A DNA stretch of 64,000 nucleotides from Nitrososphaerota archaeon (GCA_013288145.1 JABDCJ010000002.1:5034-69033), one strand, 5' to 3'; positions 43,853-53,307 are shown, counted from the stretch's first letter. Numbers and translations: made by a program. The notes: generated by a model not told the origin, from the letters alone.

Positions 43853-45485
43853 TTCCTTCTACACCTGCTTTCTTCTTAGTTCTACTTGCATTGTCCTTTG
43901 CAACTGCTTCATTAATTTCCTTGGCAGTTTGCTCGCTTATCGCGTTATCAGACTCTGATCCCGGTTCAATAGCAACATCGCTGCCGAGAAGCTTCTTGTA
44001 ATTCGGTGGTTTCTTGTTACGGGATAGATCGGTCGAGAATTTCGCTATTAGAGGAAGGTACTTGCCGTAAATGTTCATTCGCTTTTTCTGAAACTCCATG
44101 GATCCCTTTCTAGAGACATAGCCCGCCAGTTTCCGAAGGACTTCTCGGGTTCCGTTCTTTAGTTCACGCTCGAGCTCGGGCCTGTCGGCAAGATACTCCT
44201 TTCCCACGGTCTTGAATGGAACTTTTGTCGAGCACACGTGGGTGATTATTGCAAGAGGGGAGTCTTGCGCAATCTTGTATCGCTTCCAATCGATGTCTTG
44301 GATGATCCTGAACGCTACGTCATTTCCCTCGTCGTAGAGCAGCGGAATCCTGTTTGCAAACCTCATGAGCTTTACACCGGGCTCGATCAAACTTCCGCCG
44401 TAAGCCACGCCGACTTCAACTATGAAGGGATAACCAGAGTAAGCGGAAGGGGGCCTGACGCACATTGCAACAAATTCCGGATTAAGTTCCTTCATTATTC
44501 CAGCCTGCATGATCTCCTCCCCGAGAGGCGACAAACACGAGGCATCTGGCGGCAGGAATTCTTCAAACTGCGGAAGAGAATTTACAAACTTTACAACATC
44601 CTCGTTTCCCAGAGTCTTTGGTTTCCTCGAACTCTCAAAGCCGGAAAAAGATAGAAACTTTTGAGCTGTCTTTTCGCCGACGCGGTGAAAGTTGTTGGTC
44701 ATGAATTTCACAAGGGTTGCTTCGTTGGTTTGCTTGATCAGACGACGCAAAGCCTCAACGTCGATTCCGTACGGGTGAGGAAGTGTTTCTCCCGGCGCAG
44801 GAGGAATTAACGTCGTACCTCTCTGGTACGCGATTTCTTTTCCATCAGGGTCGATCAGGCTAATGTTGGCATACGGAGTTACAAGCGCAGTTTGCTTGAA
44901 ATAGTCCAGAATTTTCTGCCCAGCCCTAAAGTAATCTCCCATGAGGGTCAGCTGAACTGACGTTCCTGTAGTTTCAGCAGGGATAGTATTGTGTTTCAGA
45001 ATCACCGGCTTATTTTCCTGAATATCGATAAGCATGTCGAGGACGTGAGTAATCTTGCCATCAAAACACGAGGAAATAGTCACTGGCCTGTTCGTCGTTA
45101 TCTGTGCATAGAGGATGGCCATGGTCCCTCCCATGCCGAACATACCTCTGGATTGTTTCAGCTTATACTTGGAACCATAAAATACTCTTCCAAATGCGTT
45201 CGGGAGGTGTTTAGCCTCGATTCCTGGGCCGTTATCCTTCACAGTCAGGGTATAAGCAACCTGTTCCCCCGCTCTGATGCCTTCCGGAGCGAATTCGATC
45301 TTTACAGAAATTTCTGGAAGGATCTGAGCCTGTTCGCAGGCATCCAGGCTGTTTTCAACTAGCTCTCTTACAGAAGTGTAAAGAGCTCTAGCATTGTTGC
45401 TGAAACCGGCGAGGTCTCTATTGCGGTAGAAAAATTCGCTAGGCGAAATTTCCGAGTACGTCACTTTTTGTTGAACTGCGACCAT
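43812..45485 (-). CDS. top6B: DNA topoisomerase VI subunit B
   Basis: ATPase subunit of topo VI. The GHKL motifs are ELVENSLDAC (N-box), VKDNGPGI (G1) and the lid SRGMFGMGGTMAIL (G2). The H2TH and transducer regions follow, and the C-terminus is a charged linker. It is 557 residues with an ATG start. It precedes and overlaps top6A. Confidence 0.96.
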   Translation of the reverse strand: MVAVQQKVTYSEISPSEFFYRNRDLAGFSNNARALYTSVRELVENSLDACEQAQILPEISVKIEFAPEGIRAGEQVAYTLTVKDNGPGIEAKHLPNAFGRVFYGSKYKLKQSRGMFGMGGTMAILYAQITTNRPVTISSCFDGKITHVLDMLIDIQENKPVILKHNTIPAETTGTSVQLTLMGDYFRAGQKILDYFKQTALVTPYANISLIDPDGKEIAYQRGTTLIPPAPGETLPHPYGIDVEALRRLIKQTNEATLVKFMTNNFHRVGEKTAQKFLSFSGFESSRKPKTLGNEDVVKFVNSLPQFEEFLPPDASCLSPLGEEIMQAGIMKELNPEFVAMCVRPPSAYSGYPFIVEVGVAYGGSLIEPGVKLMRFANRIPLLYDEGNDVAFRIIQDIDWKRYKIAQDSPLAIITHVCSTKVPFKTVGKEYLADRPELERELKNGTREVLRKLAGYVSRKGSMEFQKKRMNIYGKYLPLIAKFSTDLSRNKKPPNYKKLLGSDVAIEPGSESDNAISEQTAKEINEAVAKDNASRTKKKAGVEGNAQQSLETFGGSS

Positions 45486-45615
45486 ACTAAATTACCAAGC
45501 TCCAAAATCGAGTACTATTTGTTGAATAGAGCGAGAAAGCAAAACGAGGCCGCTGAGTATTCTGAAGCTTGCGATAAAAATATTCCCGAAGTTTTCCAGT
45601 CGAAAAACCCGGATA

Positions 45616-46197
45616 TCAATTTTGCTCGGGAGGTCTCTGAGCTTCCCAGAGCTGCATCCTGTCCAGCTTTCTCTTGGTTCTGTATTTTTGCAGCAACTCG
45701 TACGCCGATTTGTGTGTACCACCCTTCGCCAGCTTGTCGATCGCCTCCTTTGCGATCTTTGAATCGTCCGGATCTGCTATGATAGCAACTGTATGCCCGT
45801 AGATGGAAATCTCGGACTGGGTTAGCTCTTCGATCAGTTTTCTTGCCTTTCCGTCAGTTCCGATTAAACGACTCCGAATTCTGACAAGAGCATTTTCTGA
45901 TTTGCCAGCGTACTCTCTTAGATCGATCAGCGTCAAAATACGCTCCTCCTGCAAGAGTGAAAAGGCTCTTTGAGGTGAAAAACCTCGCGCGATTGCTGAG
46001 ACGATGTCATATGCCTTGAACGGATTAGACTCCAAAAGTGCCTCGGGCTGGTAACTGATTCTGGTCTCCCCCGTTTCACCATCAATTTCAAGACTGACTC
46101 CGCATCGCCTCTCAATTTCAGACTTTACAGCCCCTTCCTTTCCGACAAGAGCTCCAACCCGCTCGAGCGGTACTCTGACGACCTGTTCAGAACTCAA
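45616..46197 (-). CDS. KH-domain RNA-binding protein (Pno1/Dim2-like)
   Basis: Archaeal homologue of the eukaryotic small-subunit assembly factors Pno1/Krr1. The first KH region has RVGALVGKEGAVKSEIE, the second RSRLIGTDGKARKLIEELT with the GxxG-type loop, and FKAYDIVSAIARGFSP is the diagnostic linker. It is 193 residues. The TTG start overlaps the stop of the RIO1 gene (TTGA), a coupled arrangement common for this pair in archaea. Confidence 0.92.
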   Translation of the reverse strand: MSSEQVVRVPLERVGALVGKEGAVKSEIERRCGVSLEIDGETGETRISYQPEALLESNPFKAYDIVSAIARGFSPQRAFSLLQEERILTLIDLREYAGKSENALVRIRSRLIGTDGKARKLIEELTQSEISIYGHTVAIIADPDDSKIAKEAIDKLAKGGTHKSAYELLQKYRTKRKLDRMQLWEAQRPPEQN

Positions 46198-47129
46198 ACT
46201 AAAGCAGCCTCTTCATCGTTTTGCATTTGTAATTCATCTTCCTCGCTCTTAGACCTTTTTCCACGAATTTTTGCCAACAGCTTTTCCTCGTCTTCTTCAA
46301 CTCTCACGCCCCTTTTGCTGAAGAACCTATTAACATTGGAAATGTCTCTTTTGAGAAACTCTTCGGCGGAAGGATGTACTATTGAAACTGCGGAACCAAA
46401 ATCAAACAAAATTAGATGTTTTTCCAGCTTCATCACGTTATACTCTGAAAGGTCCGAGTGCACTAAATCCGCTTTCTGGTAAATTAGTGCCATTGATTTG
46501 ATCAAATCCGTATAATCAGCTTTCGTGGCTTTGGAGTCGATCAACCGTGGCGCTGGAATCCCCGCTTTCCCAATAAATTCCATAACGACGACGTTACCTT
46601 GGAAAGTCAATGGGCGCGGAACGCGGACGCCCGCGTTGAAAGCCTGCTTTAGGTTTACGTATTCCTTCCTTGCCCATAATTCCGCGATTCCTCGACTGTC
46701 GCGGCGAATTTTGTTAAAACGGGGATCTCCATCAACATATTGCAATCTCTTCTTGTAATCCGACGAGGCCACAACGTAAATTTTGACGGCGACATCAGTC
46801 CCATCACTTTTTACTCCCCAATACACGCGAGCCTCCTTCCCAGAGCTAATGACACCATTAAGATACGCAAATGCATCGGCATTAGAAAGATCGTAAAGGA
46901 TCATCAAAGTCTTCCGATCAAAGACTTCCTCAAAGACGGATCTTTCCTCCTCATTCTTGAGTATGACGCGATCTCGTTTGTCTATCCTTTCCGCTTCTTT
47001 GTGGAACTTTTGAAGACTTTCCTCTCCCTTTTCGTCTCTTTCGCGAACGTACTTCAAACTTTGAACAATTCTTCCAATGTCGTAAATGGTTTGAAAAGGG
47101 AAAAGCATTACGGAAGGAGTTTCAGCCAC
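46194..47129 (-). CDS. rio1: RIO1-type atypical serine kinase/ATPase
   Basis: Acts in late 40S/30S maturation. The RIO motifs are SSGKEARVYWG (flexible P-loop), VKIYV with the ATP lysine, catalytic loop HSDLSEYN with Asp226, and metal-binding Asp243 in LFDFGSAV. The 311 residues include an N-terminal extension of about 70 and an acidic C-terminal tail (KSEEDELQMQNDEE). The start is GTG; later starts are possible. It is followed with a 4-base overlap by the Pno1-like gene. Confidence 0.93.
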   Translation of the reverse strand: MAETPSVMLFPFQTIYDIGRIVQSLKYVRERDEKGEESLQKFHKEAERIDKRDRVILKNEEERSVFEEVFDRKTLMILYDLSNADAFAYLNGVISSGKEARVYWGVKSDGTDVAVKIYVVASSDYKKRLQYVDGDPRFNKIRRDSRGIAELWARKEYVNLKQAFNAGVRVPRPLTFQGNVVVMEFIGKAGIPAPRLIDSKATKADYTDLIKSMALIYQKADLVHSDLSEYNVMKLEKHLILFDFGSAVSIVHPSAEEFLKRDISNVNRFFSKRGVRVEEDEEKLLAKIRGKRSKSEEDELQMQNDEEAALV

Positions 47130-47220
47130 AATTCGTCCTTGATTAGAAACCTTTTTCCCGATTCCTCGTACATTTCTTGTGGAATACTACGTGATCGTTT
47201 GAGAGAGAAAGTTTGCTAAT

Positions 47221-48036
47221 TTGATTTCCATTGCTATTCCGGATTCTATGTTCCTAGAAGATGACGCCCTTCGTGAAAAGACGGTAAAGGTTGGTCTAAT
47301 TGCGAGATCAGCCGCAATCTTCGGGGTCGAAAGAATCTACATCTATCGAGATCCTTCACGCAACAGCGACGATGATTACGAGACTGCAAAAGTTATTTTC
47401 GAATATATGGAGACGCCCCAATATCTTCGCAAGCGACTTTATGGTCGTCGGAAAGAGCTTGAGTACGTGGGTTTGTTGCCTCCCCTTAGAATCCCTTCCC
47501 ATTTGAAGGAGTACACCGTTGAACCCAATGAGATCCGTGAAGCGGTGATAGTGTTGCAGAACGGCGAGCTGATGGCAGATATCGGCGCAAACAAACTTGC
47601 TATGGTGGAGGGCAGAGTTCATGAGAGTCAACGAGTCACGCTTAGGGTGACTTCAGTGGAGCCTCTAATTGTGCGTGTGGAGGAAAATCCAGTGGAACAA
47701 TACTGGGGTTATGAGATAAGACGTGCACCCTCATTGGCACGATTTCTGAAAAGCTCGAACTTTGAGCTACTGATTATGACGTCGCGATTAGGCGAAGCAG
47801 TAGATACTATCTGGAAGGATTTTTGCGCTAAATGTTCAGGTTCTCCGAGGATCTTGATCTGCTTTGGGTCACCCCAGGCCGGGGTTGATAAATTATTGAA
47901 ATTGGAAAAAGCTAGAGTAAAGGACTTTCCTTCGATTTACGTGAACACATTTCCCGGTCAGAAAGTGGAAACAGTTAGGCTTGAAGAAGCGATCCCCGGG
48001 ACTCTCGCCCTCGTGAATGTTGCATCAAAAGTATGA
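47221..48036 (+). CDS. SPOUT-class RNA methyltransferase (COG2106, C9orf114-like)
   Basis: Probable SAM-dependent RNA methyltransferase with a deeply knotted fold. It has ISIAIPDSMFLEDDALREKT at the start, an inserted OB-like region (ADIGANKLAMVEGRV…RVTLRVTSVEP), and the knot element ILICFGSPQAGVDKLL ending in IPGTLALVN. It is 271 residues with a TTG start. COG2106 genes often precede rpl3 in archaea, as here, which suggests an rRNA target. Confidence 0.87.
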   Translation: MISIAIPDSMFLEDDALREKTVKVGLIARSAAIFGVERIYIYRDPSRNSDDDYETAKVIFEYMETPQYLRKRLYGRRKELEYVGLLPPLRIPSHLKEYTVEPNEIREAVIVLQNGELMADIGANKLAMVEGRVHESQRVTLRVTSVEPLIVRVEENPVEQYWGYEIRRAPSLARFLKSSNFELLIMTSRLGEAVDTIWKDFCAKCSGSPRILICFGSPQAGVDKLLKLEKARVKDFPSIYVNTFPGQKVETVRLEEAIPGTLALVNVASKV

Positions 48037-48096
48037 TCTTGTCAAAGAAAATACGAGAATCTCAAATTGTATGAAAAACCGATTCTATCGCTAAAC

Positions 48097-48105
48097 GTTT
48101 AAAAA
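48097..48105 (+). promoter_or_regulatory. Candidate TATA box of the ribosomal protein cluster
   Basis: GTTTAAAAA lies about 40-47 bp before the L3 ATG (48144). Initiation about 25 bp downstream would give a short leader. It lies between the methyltransferase stop and L3. Confidence 0.45.
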
Positions 48106-48143
48106 GAATATTCGGCGATGTCGTGCAGTACGGCGTTTTTCGG

Positions 48144-49196
48144 ATGGGTCATCGTAAGCATAGCGCACCTAGGCGAGGCTCTCTCGCTTTTGCACCTAGA
48201 GCGCGGCATCAGGTACTTCTCCCCAGGATAAGAAACTGGACAACTCGAGGAGTGGACAAGCCGACTTTGGGCGGTTTTCCTCTTTTCAAAGTAGGTATGG
48301 TTCAAGTCGTTACTCTGGACGATAGAGAAAAGACCCCGAATTTCGGTAAACCGATGTTTAATCCCGCAACCGTTCTATCGGCTCCAGCCCTTACGGTTTT
48401 TGGGTTCAGGGCATACGGCCGAAAGAATGGAATAGATTTTGCTCTCGGAGACGTTTTTTCGAACAGTTTGCCCGAAGAAATCCAAGAAAGAATTTCATTT
48501 CAACGAGATTCAAAAGATTCTGAATCCTTCGATGTGTCGCTAAAAAAAGTCGAAAGCATGTTAGGAGAAATATCAAGTTTCACCGCAATAGTCGGCGTTA
48601 CTCCTAGCGAGGCGGGACTGGCGAACGGAATACCCCAGATTCAAGAAGTCGGCATAGTGGGCGGAAATGCAAAGTCCCAATTTGAGTATCTCAAAGGAGC
48701 TGTCGGCAATGTAGTAAAGCCAGCGGATTATTTCAAGCCTGGTGCTTTCATCGACAGTATAGCGATCACAAAGGGCAAAGGATTCGAGGGAGTCATCACT
48801 AGGTTTGGTGTAAGGCGAAAACAACACAAATCTAGAAAGACGGTCAGAGAAGTTGGAGTAATCAGTCCTTGGCACCCGGCAACCGTGATGTATACCGTTC
48901 CAAGAGCAGGGCAGATGGGTTTCCATCAACGGATTGACAAGAATAAGAGAATTCTAGCCGTATCTAACGCACAAACGAATCCGATTACACCAAGTGGCGG
49001 TTTTCCACATTTCGGAGATGTAAGAGGAGATTACGTAATTGTTCGCGGCTCTGTGCCGGGACCGATCAAGAGACTAGTGGACCTTAGATTGCCGCTTTAT
49101 CCAAGAAGGCAAAAAGTCATAGCTCCTAAAATCGTTGAAATCAACGTTGCTGGTAAAGCAATACCTCTTATTTCAACGCCAGCGCCATCCAAGTAG
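48144..49196 (+). CDS. rpl3: Ribosomal protein L3 (uL3)
   Basis: Large-subunit protein that initiates 50S assembly. The ATG at 48144 gives MGHRKHSAPRRGSLAF, the standard archaeal beginning; an in-frame GTG at 48123 would add seven unmatched residues. Conserved VTKGKGFEGVITRFGV-like and PRAGQMGFHQR blocks are present. About 350 residues. First gene of the S10/spc-type cluster. Confidence 0.96.
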   Translation: MGHRKHSAPRRGSLAFAPRARHQVLLPRIRNWTTRGVDKPTLGGFPLFKVGMVQVVTLDDREKTPNFGKPMFNPATVLSAPALTVFGFRAYGRKNGIDFALGDVFSNSLPEEIQERISFQRDSKDSESFDVSLKKVESMLGEISSFTAIVGVTPSEAGLANGIPQIQEVGIVGGNAKSQFEYLKGAVGNVVKPADYFKPGAFIDSIAITKGKGFEGVITRFGVRRKQHKSRKTVREVGVISPWHPATVMYTVPRAGQMGFHQRIDKNKRILAVSNAQTNPITPSGGFPHFGDVRGDYVIVRGSVPGPIKRLVDLRLPLYPRRQKVIAPKIVEINVAGKAIPLISTPAPSK

Positions 49197-49206
49197 TTGT
49201 TTTCTG

Positions 49207-49992
49207 ATGCAAACAAAAATTCTGGATCTTGAAGGACAAGAGGGAGACTCCGTCGATCTCCCTTCTGTGTTCAATACTACTGTCCGAGAGGATGTCATTA
49301 ACCGCGTTTTTGTAGCGCTAGCCTCTCATAAGAAGCAGCCTCAGGGTCGCGATCCTCTGGCAGGCGAGAGAACCTCGGCTGAATCAGGTCATCCACCAAC
49401 TGGAAGAGGAATCTCTAGGATTCCACGTGTAAAGGGAGAGAGGTACTCAAAGTCTGGAATGGCAGGTGCAGTTGCAAGTACTGTACACGGTCGTATGCCT
49501 CATCCGCCGAAATCCGAAAAAGTTATTCGGAAAGAAATCAATTCAAAGGAAAGATACTTGGCGGTTGCTTCCGCAATTGCAGCGACCACAAATCAGGACC
49601 TTGTCCAGAAAAGGGGTCACAAGTTCTCTGCCAAACTTCCAATTGTTGTATCCGGAGATCTTGAAAATATTACAAAAGCGCGAGATCTGAAGAAATTCCT
49701 TACGGTTTTAGGCGCAGACAAGGATATTCTAAGAGCGGGCGACCGAAAAAAGAAGGTTACAAGCGCGCTTTCGAGAAGAATCAGACCGGGAGTTGGTCCG
49801 CTGATCGTTGTCTCAAATACGTCAAAACTTAGGGCAGCCGCAAAATCTTTTACAGGTTTGAGTGTTGCGACCAGTTCCAGCCTTTCAGTTTTGGATCTTG
49901 CACCGGGTTCCATTCCAGGCCGACTAACAATATGGACAAAAGAATCTCTTAACGGTATTTCGAAAAACGTCCTAAATGCTGGAGGTAATTAA
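49207..49992 (+). CDS. rpl4: Ribosomal protein L4 (uL4)
   Basis: Exit-tunnel protein. Core blocks are VFNTTVREDVINRVFVA, the extended basic loop RGISRIPRVKGERYSKSGMAG and HPPKSEKVIRKEINSKER. The frame is open from 49135 inside L3, but ATG at 49207 (MQTKILDLEGQEGD) after the L3 stop is the sensible start, giving about 261 residues. Confidence 0.95.
   Translation: MQTKILDLEGQEGDSVDLPSVFNTTVREDVINRVFVALASHKKQPQGRDPLAGERTSAESGHPPTGRGISRIPRVKGERYSKSGMAGAVASTVHGRMPHPPKSEKVIRKEINSKERYLAVASAIAATTNQDLVQKRGHKFSAKLPIVVSGDLENITKARDLKKFLTVLGADKDILRAGDRKKKVTSALSRRIRPGVGPLIVVSNTSKLRAAAKSFTGLSVATSSSLSVLDLAPGSIPGRLTIWTKESLNGISKNVLNAGGN
49981..49986 (+). promoter_or_regulatory. Shine-Dalgarno site for L23
   Basis: GGAGGT sits 8 bases before the L23 ATG (49995) and is formed by the last codons of L4. 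Clear Shine-Dalgarno sites like this are rare in the window. Confidence 0.55.
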
Positions 49993-49994
49993 TT

Positions 49995-50261
49995 ATGAAT
50001 CCTGAAGATGCGCTAAAAATAGTCTATAGACCTTATGTTACAGAAAAAACATTTGACCTAATCGAGAGACAAAACAAACTTTGTTTCCTTGTTGACCTGA
50101 AGGCTTCAAAGAAGAAAATCAAGAGTGCTATTGAGACCCTTTACCAGGTCAGGGTAGCGAGTGTCAATACTGCAATAACGATAATCGGGAAGAAGGCATT
50201 TGTCAGACTCGCCCCCGAAAGTTCTGCTACTGATCTTGCCTCAAAACTTGGATTGGTGTAA
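49995..50261 (+). CDS. rpl23: Ribosomal protein L23 (uL23)
   Basis: Protein at the tunnel exit that docks SRP and other factors. The 88 residues contain the family core IVYRPYVTEKTFDLIERQNK and KIKSAIETLYQVRVASVNT. The start is ATG, 2 bp after the L4 stop. Confidence 0.95.
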   Translation: MNPEDALKIVYRPYVTEKTFDLIERQNKLCFLVDLKASKKKIKSAIETLYQVRVASVNTAITIIGKKAFVRLAPESSATDLASKLGLV

Positions 50262-50264
50262 TAG

Positions 50265-51002
50265 ATGGGTAAGAGAATTCTTCAGAGACACCGCGGTAAA
50301 GGCGGGATTCAATACAGAGCTCCCGAGAATGGCAAGTTTGCGAAGGTGCGCTATCCTTTCGTGCCCGATGGTCAGACTGCGGAAATGAAAGTATTGGATA
50401 TTGTTCATGAGCGTGGCCGGGCTTATCCACTTGCCAAGCTGGATTTTTCAGGTAAAAGATTCTACATACCAGCTGTTTCTGGAACTGTTGTAGGTACCGC
50501 AATTCAAATTGGCCCCCAAGCTTCGGTCACCTCTGGCAATATACTTCCATTATCTAGTATCCCTGAAGGGACTGCCATATGCAACATTGAGAGATATTTC
50601 TGTGACGGCGGTAGATTGGTCAGGCAGGCAGGTGAATCAGCGGTTTTGTTTGCTAACACGCCTCAGGGATCTACAATCAGGATGCCCTCAGGACGCACAG
50701 CTTTTCTTTCGCCTCGATGTCGCGCTTCAATAGGAATTGTTAGCGGAGGAGGCAGGGTCGAGAAGCCCTTTCTCCGTGCAGGTGCAAAGTATCACCTGAT
50801 GAAATCGAAAGGAAAAATGTACCCTCGCATGCGAGGAATCGCTATGGCTGCTGTTTACCATCCATTCGGTGGAGGAAGACACCAGCATCCAGGCAAGTCC
50901 ACATCGACCTCTCGTAATGCGCCTCCAGGACGGAAGGTAGGAAATATTGCACCTCGCAAGACAGGACGAAAGAGAATAGTTAGGGCCGAGGATCGAGTAT
51001 AG
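50265..51002 (+). CDS. rpl2: Ribosomal protein L2 (uL2)
   Basis: rRNA-binding protein near the peptidyl-transferase centre. MGKRILQRHRGKGG is the archaeal start, and the conserved GGGRHQHPGKSTSTSRNAPPGRKVG block is at the C-terminus. The residue before the conserved histidine is Tyr (AVYHPFGGG) where most L2 proteins have Asp. It is 245 residues with an ATG start, 3 bp after L23. Confidence 0.96.
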   Translation: MGKRILQRHRGKGGIQYRAPENGKFAKVRYPFVPDGQTAEMKVLDIVHERGRAYPLAKLDFSGKRFYIPAVSGTVVGTAIQIGPQASVTSGNILPLSSIPEGTAICNIERYFCDGGRLVRQAGESAVLFANTPQGSTIRMPSGRTAFLSPRCRASIGIVSGGGRVEKPFLRAGAKYHLMKSKGKMYPRMRGIAMAAVYHPFGGGRHQHPGKSTSTSRNAPPGRKVGNIAPRKTGRKRIVRAEDRV

Positions 51003-51023
51003 TAAGAGAGTGAGTGAATAGAA

Positions 51024-51419
51024 ATGCCGAAAGAGTTCAAGTACCGAGGATATTCGTTAGAGCAACTTCAAGGGATGTCATTTGAGTCGTTTCTCGGTCT
51101 CCTCCCTTCAAGACAAAGAAGATCCTTGAATCGGGGAATTTCAGACGAAAAGAAAAAACTGATCGAGGAAACAAGGCTTGCAAAGGATGGCAAGATCAAA
51201 AACCCGATTAAGACTCATGCCAGAGACATGGTGATACTGCCATACATGGTTGGGTTGAATATACAAGTTCATTCCGGCCGCGAATTTGTGCCACTCGAGA
51301 TCAAGCCGGAAATGGTGGGTCGCTATATTGGAGAATATGTCATCACTAACAAAAAAGTCGTCCATGGAACTCCAGGTATTGGGGCATCGCGATCAAGTCT
51401 CTATGTCCCGTTGAAATAA
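51024..51419 (+). CDS. rps19: Ribosomal protein S19 (uS19)
   Basis: 30S head protein. [17 protein letters not shown] is the archaeal N-terminal extension, and [38 protein letters not shown] and [12 protein letters not shown] are core blocks. It is 131 residues, ATG start. Confidence 0.95.
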   Translation: MPKEFKYRGYSLEQLQGMSFESFLGLLPSRQRRSLNRGISDEKKKLIEETRLAKDGKIKNPIKTHARDMVILPYMVGLNIQVHSGREFVPLEIKPEMVGRYIGEYVITNKKVVHGTPGIGASRSSLYVPLK

Positions 51420-51463
51420 GCCAAGAAATTTCAGGTCGAAGTCTTTCACTCAACTTGTTACAG

Positions 51464-51474
51464 CAAGGTATTTA
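51464..51474 (+). promoter_or_regulatory. Possible internal TATA box before L22
   Basis: CAAGGTATTTATCC around this position lies in the 105-bp gap between S19 and L22, the largest gap inside the ribosomal cluster upstream of SecY. It is about 50 bp before the TTG of L22 and may give an internal promoter. Confidence 0.3.
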
Positions 51475-51524
51475 TCCACTCAAAGAAAGAGTCCCCTTTC
51501 TACAACAAAAGTGTTAGACGAGAA

Positions 51525-51986
51525 TTGCCGCTTTTCAGGTACGCCTTTCAGAATTATGATCCTCTTCTTCACATCAAGGCTTCGGGAAGAGAGGTAGATG
51601 TGTCTCCGAAGACAGCCAGAGAAGTCTGTAATACAATCAACGGGATGTTTTTGCGCAATGCGAAAGAGTACCTTGAAGCCGTAGCTGAAAAGAAAGCAGC
51701 AGTTCCCTTTAGGCGATTTAAGCGAGGAGGAGCACATCGCTCCGAAGTTAATGGCTTCCATGCAGGTGGCTATCCAGTAAAAGCAGCATTGAAAGTCTTA
51801 GAGGTTTTAAACAATTTGGAAGCGAATTCAGAATTCAAAGGAAGAGATTTGGACAGGATGAAAATTATCCACGCGAGTGCGGCCAGAGGTAGAATAATAA
51901 AGGGATATACGCCCAGGGCGCAAGGACGGTCTTCGCCTTCTTTCAATACCCTAGTCCACATTGAACTTGTGGCTACAGAGGCTTAG
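51525..51986 (+). CDS. rpl22: Ribosomal protein L22 (uL22)
   Basis: Lines the exit tunnel. Blocks are KASGREVDVSPKTAREVCNTI, VPFRRFKRGGAHRSE, GYPVKAALKVLEVLNN and RGRIIKGYTPRAQGRSSP. It is 153 residues. The start is TTG; no ATG or GTG fits before the conserved N-terminus (MPLFRYAFQNYDP). Confidence 0.94.
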   Translation: MPLFRYAFQNYDPLLHIKASGREVDVSPKTAREVCNTINGMFLRNAKEYLEAVAEKKAAVPFRRFKRGGAHRSEVNGFHAGGYPVKAALKVLEVLNNLEANSEFKGRDLDRMKIIHASAARGRIIKGYTPRAQGRSSPSFNTLVHIELVATEA

Positions 51987-51992
51987 ATTTTT

Positions 51993-52775
51993 TTGGCTAC
52001 TACAACTATCACCACAACCAAAAAAGTCCTAAACAAATTCGAGCGAAATGCCGACATTGACGAATTCCTAGAAAAGTCATTGACGGAAGCCGGTTATGGC
52101 GGAGTTGATATTACGACTTCGCCGGTCGGCACGAGGATCACTCTCTTTGTTCAAAGGCCCGGTTTGGTTATCGGTCGAAGAGGTATGGGGATACGCGATC
52201 TTACTGAAAAACTAGAAAAGAAGTTTGGTCTTCCTAATCCACAAATTTCAGTAGTCGAAGAAGAAGTTCCCGAGCTGAACCCAAGAATAATGTGTTCTAG
52301 AATCGCCCAGACTGTTGTGCGCGGAACCGCATTTAGGCGGGCGGCACTTTGGGCAATGAACTCTATGATGAATGCGGGCGCCCTCGGTGTTGAAATTAAT
52401 ATCGCTGGAAAATTGAGAAGCGAAAGAGCTCACTTTGAAAAGTACGTTTCTGGCGTAGTGCCAAAAAGTGGCGAGACCGCAGACAGGATTGTGCGGAGAG
52501 CTACAACTGACGTTCTTTTGAAAATGGGATTGTATGGAGTGAAGGTGAGTATTGCGATTAAGAATTCGATTGCTCCAGACATTGAATTGATAGAGCCCAC
52601 TGACTCAGAATCAGCCGAGTCACCGTCCGAAAGGGATCAGACTGAATCTGAACCACAAACACAGGCTCAGCAGGAGCAACCTCGACAAAAGGAAGCTCAG
52701 GCCCCAAGGTCCTCTCGACGAAGTTCGACGAGCAAAAAGGAGTCCAAGAAGGAAGATGAAACGACTCAAAGCTGA
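51993..52775 (+). CDS. rps3: Ribosomal protein S3 (uS3) with long low-complexity tail
   Basis: Forms the mRNA entry site. The KH-domain motif is VIGRRGMGIRDLTEKLEKKFG, and ALGVEINIAGKLRSERA with the HFEKYVSGVVPKSGE segment follows. The last 60 or so residues are a disordered Ser/Glu/Gln/Lys-rich tail (SPSERDQTESEPQTQAQQEQ). It is 260 residues. The TTG start is made from the end of a run of seven T's. It overlaps L29 by 20 bp. Confidence 0.95.
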   Translation: MATTTITTTKKVLNKFERNADIDEFLEKSLTEAGYGGVDITTSPVGTRITLFVQRPGLVIGRRGMGIRDLTEKLEKKFGLPNPQISVVEEEVPELNPRIMCSRIAQTVVRGTAFRRAALWAMNSMMNAGALGVEINIAGKLRSERAHFEKYVSGVVPKSGETADRIVRRATTDVLLKMGLYGVKVSIAIKNSIAPDIELIEPTDSESAESPSERDQTESEPQTQAQQEQPRQKEAQAPRSSRRSSTSKKESKKEDETTQS

Positions 52776-53016
52776 TGACCTTTCACGCTTGTCAGATCCT
52801 GATCTGATCAAGCGCCTAAATGATCTTAGAACTGAGCTTTCAAGACTTAGGTCGAGCGCAGCACGCGGTACTTTGAAGAAGGAGCTTGGAGAAATTAAGA
52901 CAGTTCGGCGAAACATAGCTCGTGTACTTACTTCCATAAACGCGAAGAAGAAATCAGTTGAACCGATAGCGCAAGAAAAGACAGTCAAGAGCGAAGTGCC
53001 CGCGGTAAAGAGCTAG
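52756..53016 (+). CDS. rpl29: Ribosomal protein L29 (uL29)
   Basis: Helical protein at the tunnel exit. MKRLKADDLSRLSDPDLIKR and RNIARVLTSINAK are typical. It is 86 residues with a basic C-terminal extension. The ATG is inside the S3 tail, so translation may be coupled. Confidence 0.92.
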   Translation: MKRLKADDLSRLSDPDLIKRLNDLRTELSRLRSSAARGTLKKELGEIKTVRRNIARVLTSINAKKKSVEPIAQEKTVKSEVPAVKS

Positions 53017-53050
53017 GTAAATCGTCTAAGAAAAATTTGGTGAATGATGG

Positions 53051-53299
53051 TTGTATTCAGGAATGTTGATAGGAAGGGAAATTGTAGTTCTTGCTTCTCG
53101 AGACAGAACTATGCTTAATTTGAAAGGCCTCGTGGTGGATGAGACGAAGAACATTATCACAGTGGTTACTCCGCTCGATAGGCAAGTGAGGATTCCAAAA
53201 TCGATAGTAACTCTGAGTCTTACGGGCAGGAAAAAGGAAACTCTTGTCATTGAGGGTTCTAAATTAATCGGAACTCCTGCAGATAGAATAAAGGGATAG
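53051..53299 (+). CDS. rnp1: RNase P protein component 1 (Rpp29/Pop4 homologue)
   Basis: Protein subunit of the tRNA 5'-processing RNase P. The Sm-like core shows LIGREIVVLASRDRTMLNLKG, VVDETKNIITV and the IPKSIVTLSLTG strand. It is 82 residues with a TTG start. Placement between L29 and S17 is typical for archaea. No SUI1 gene lies between L29 and this gene, unlike in many euryarchaea. Confidence 0.92.
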   Translation: MYSGMLIGREIVVLASRDRTMLNLKGLVVDETKNIITVVTPLDRQVRIPKSIVTLSLTGRKKETLVIEGSKLIGTPADRIKG

Positions 53300-53307
53300 A
53301 AAGTATA

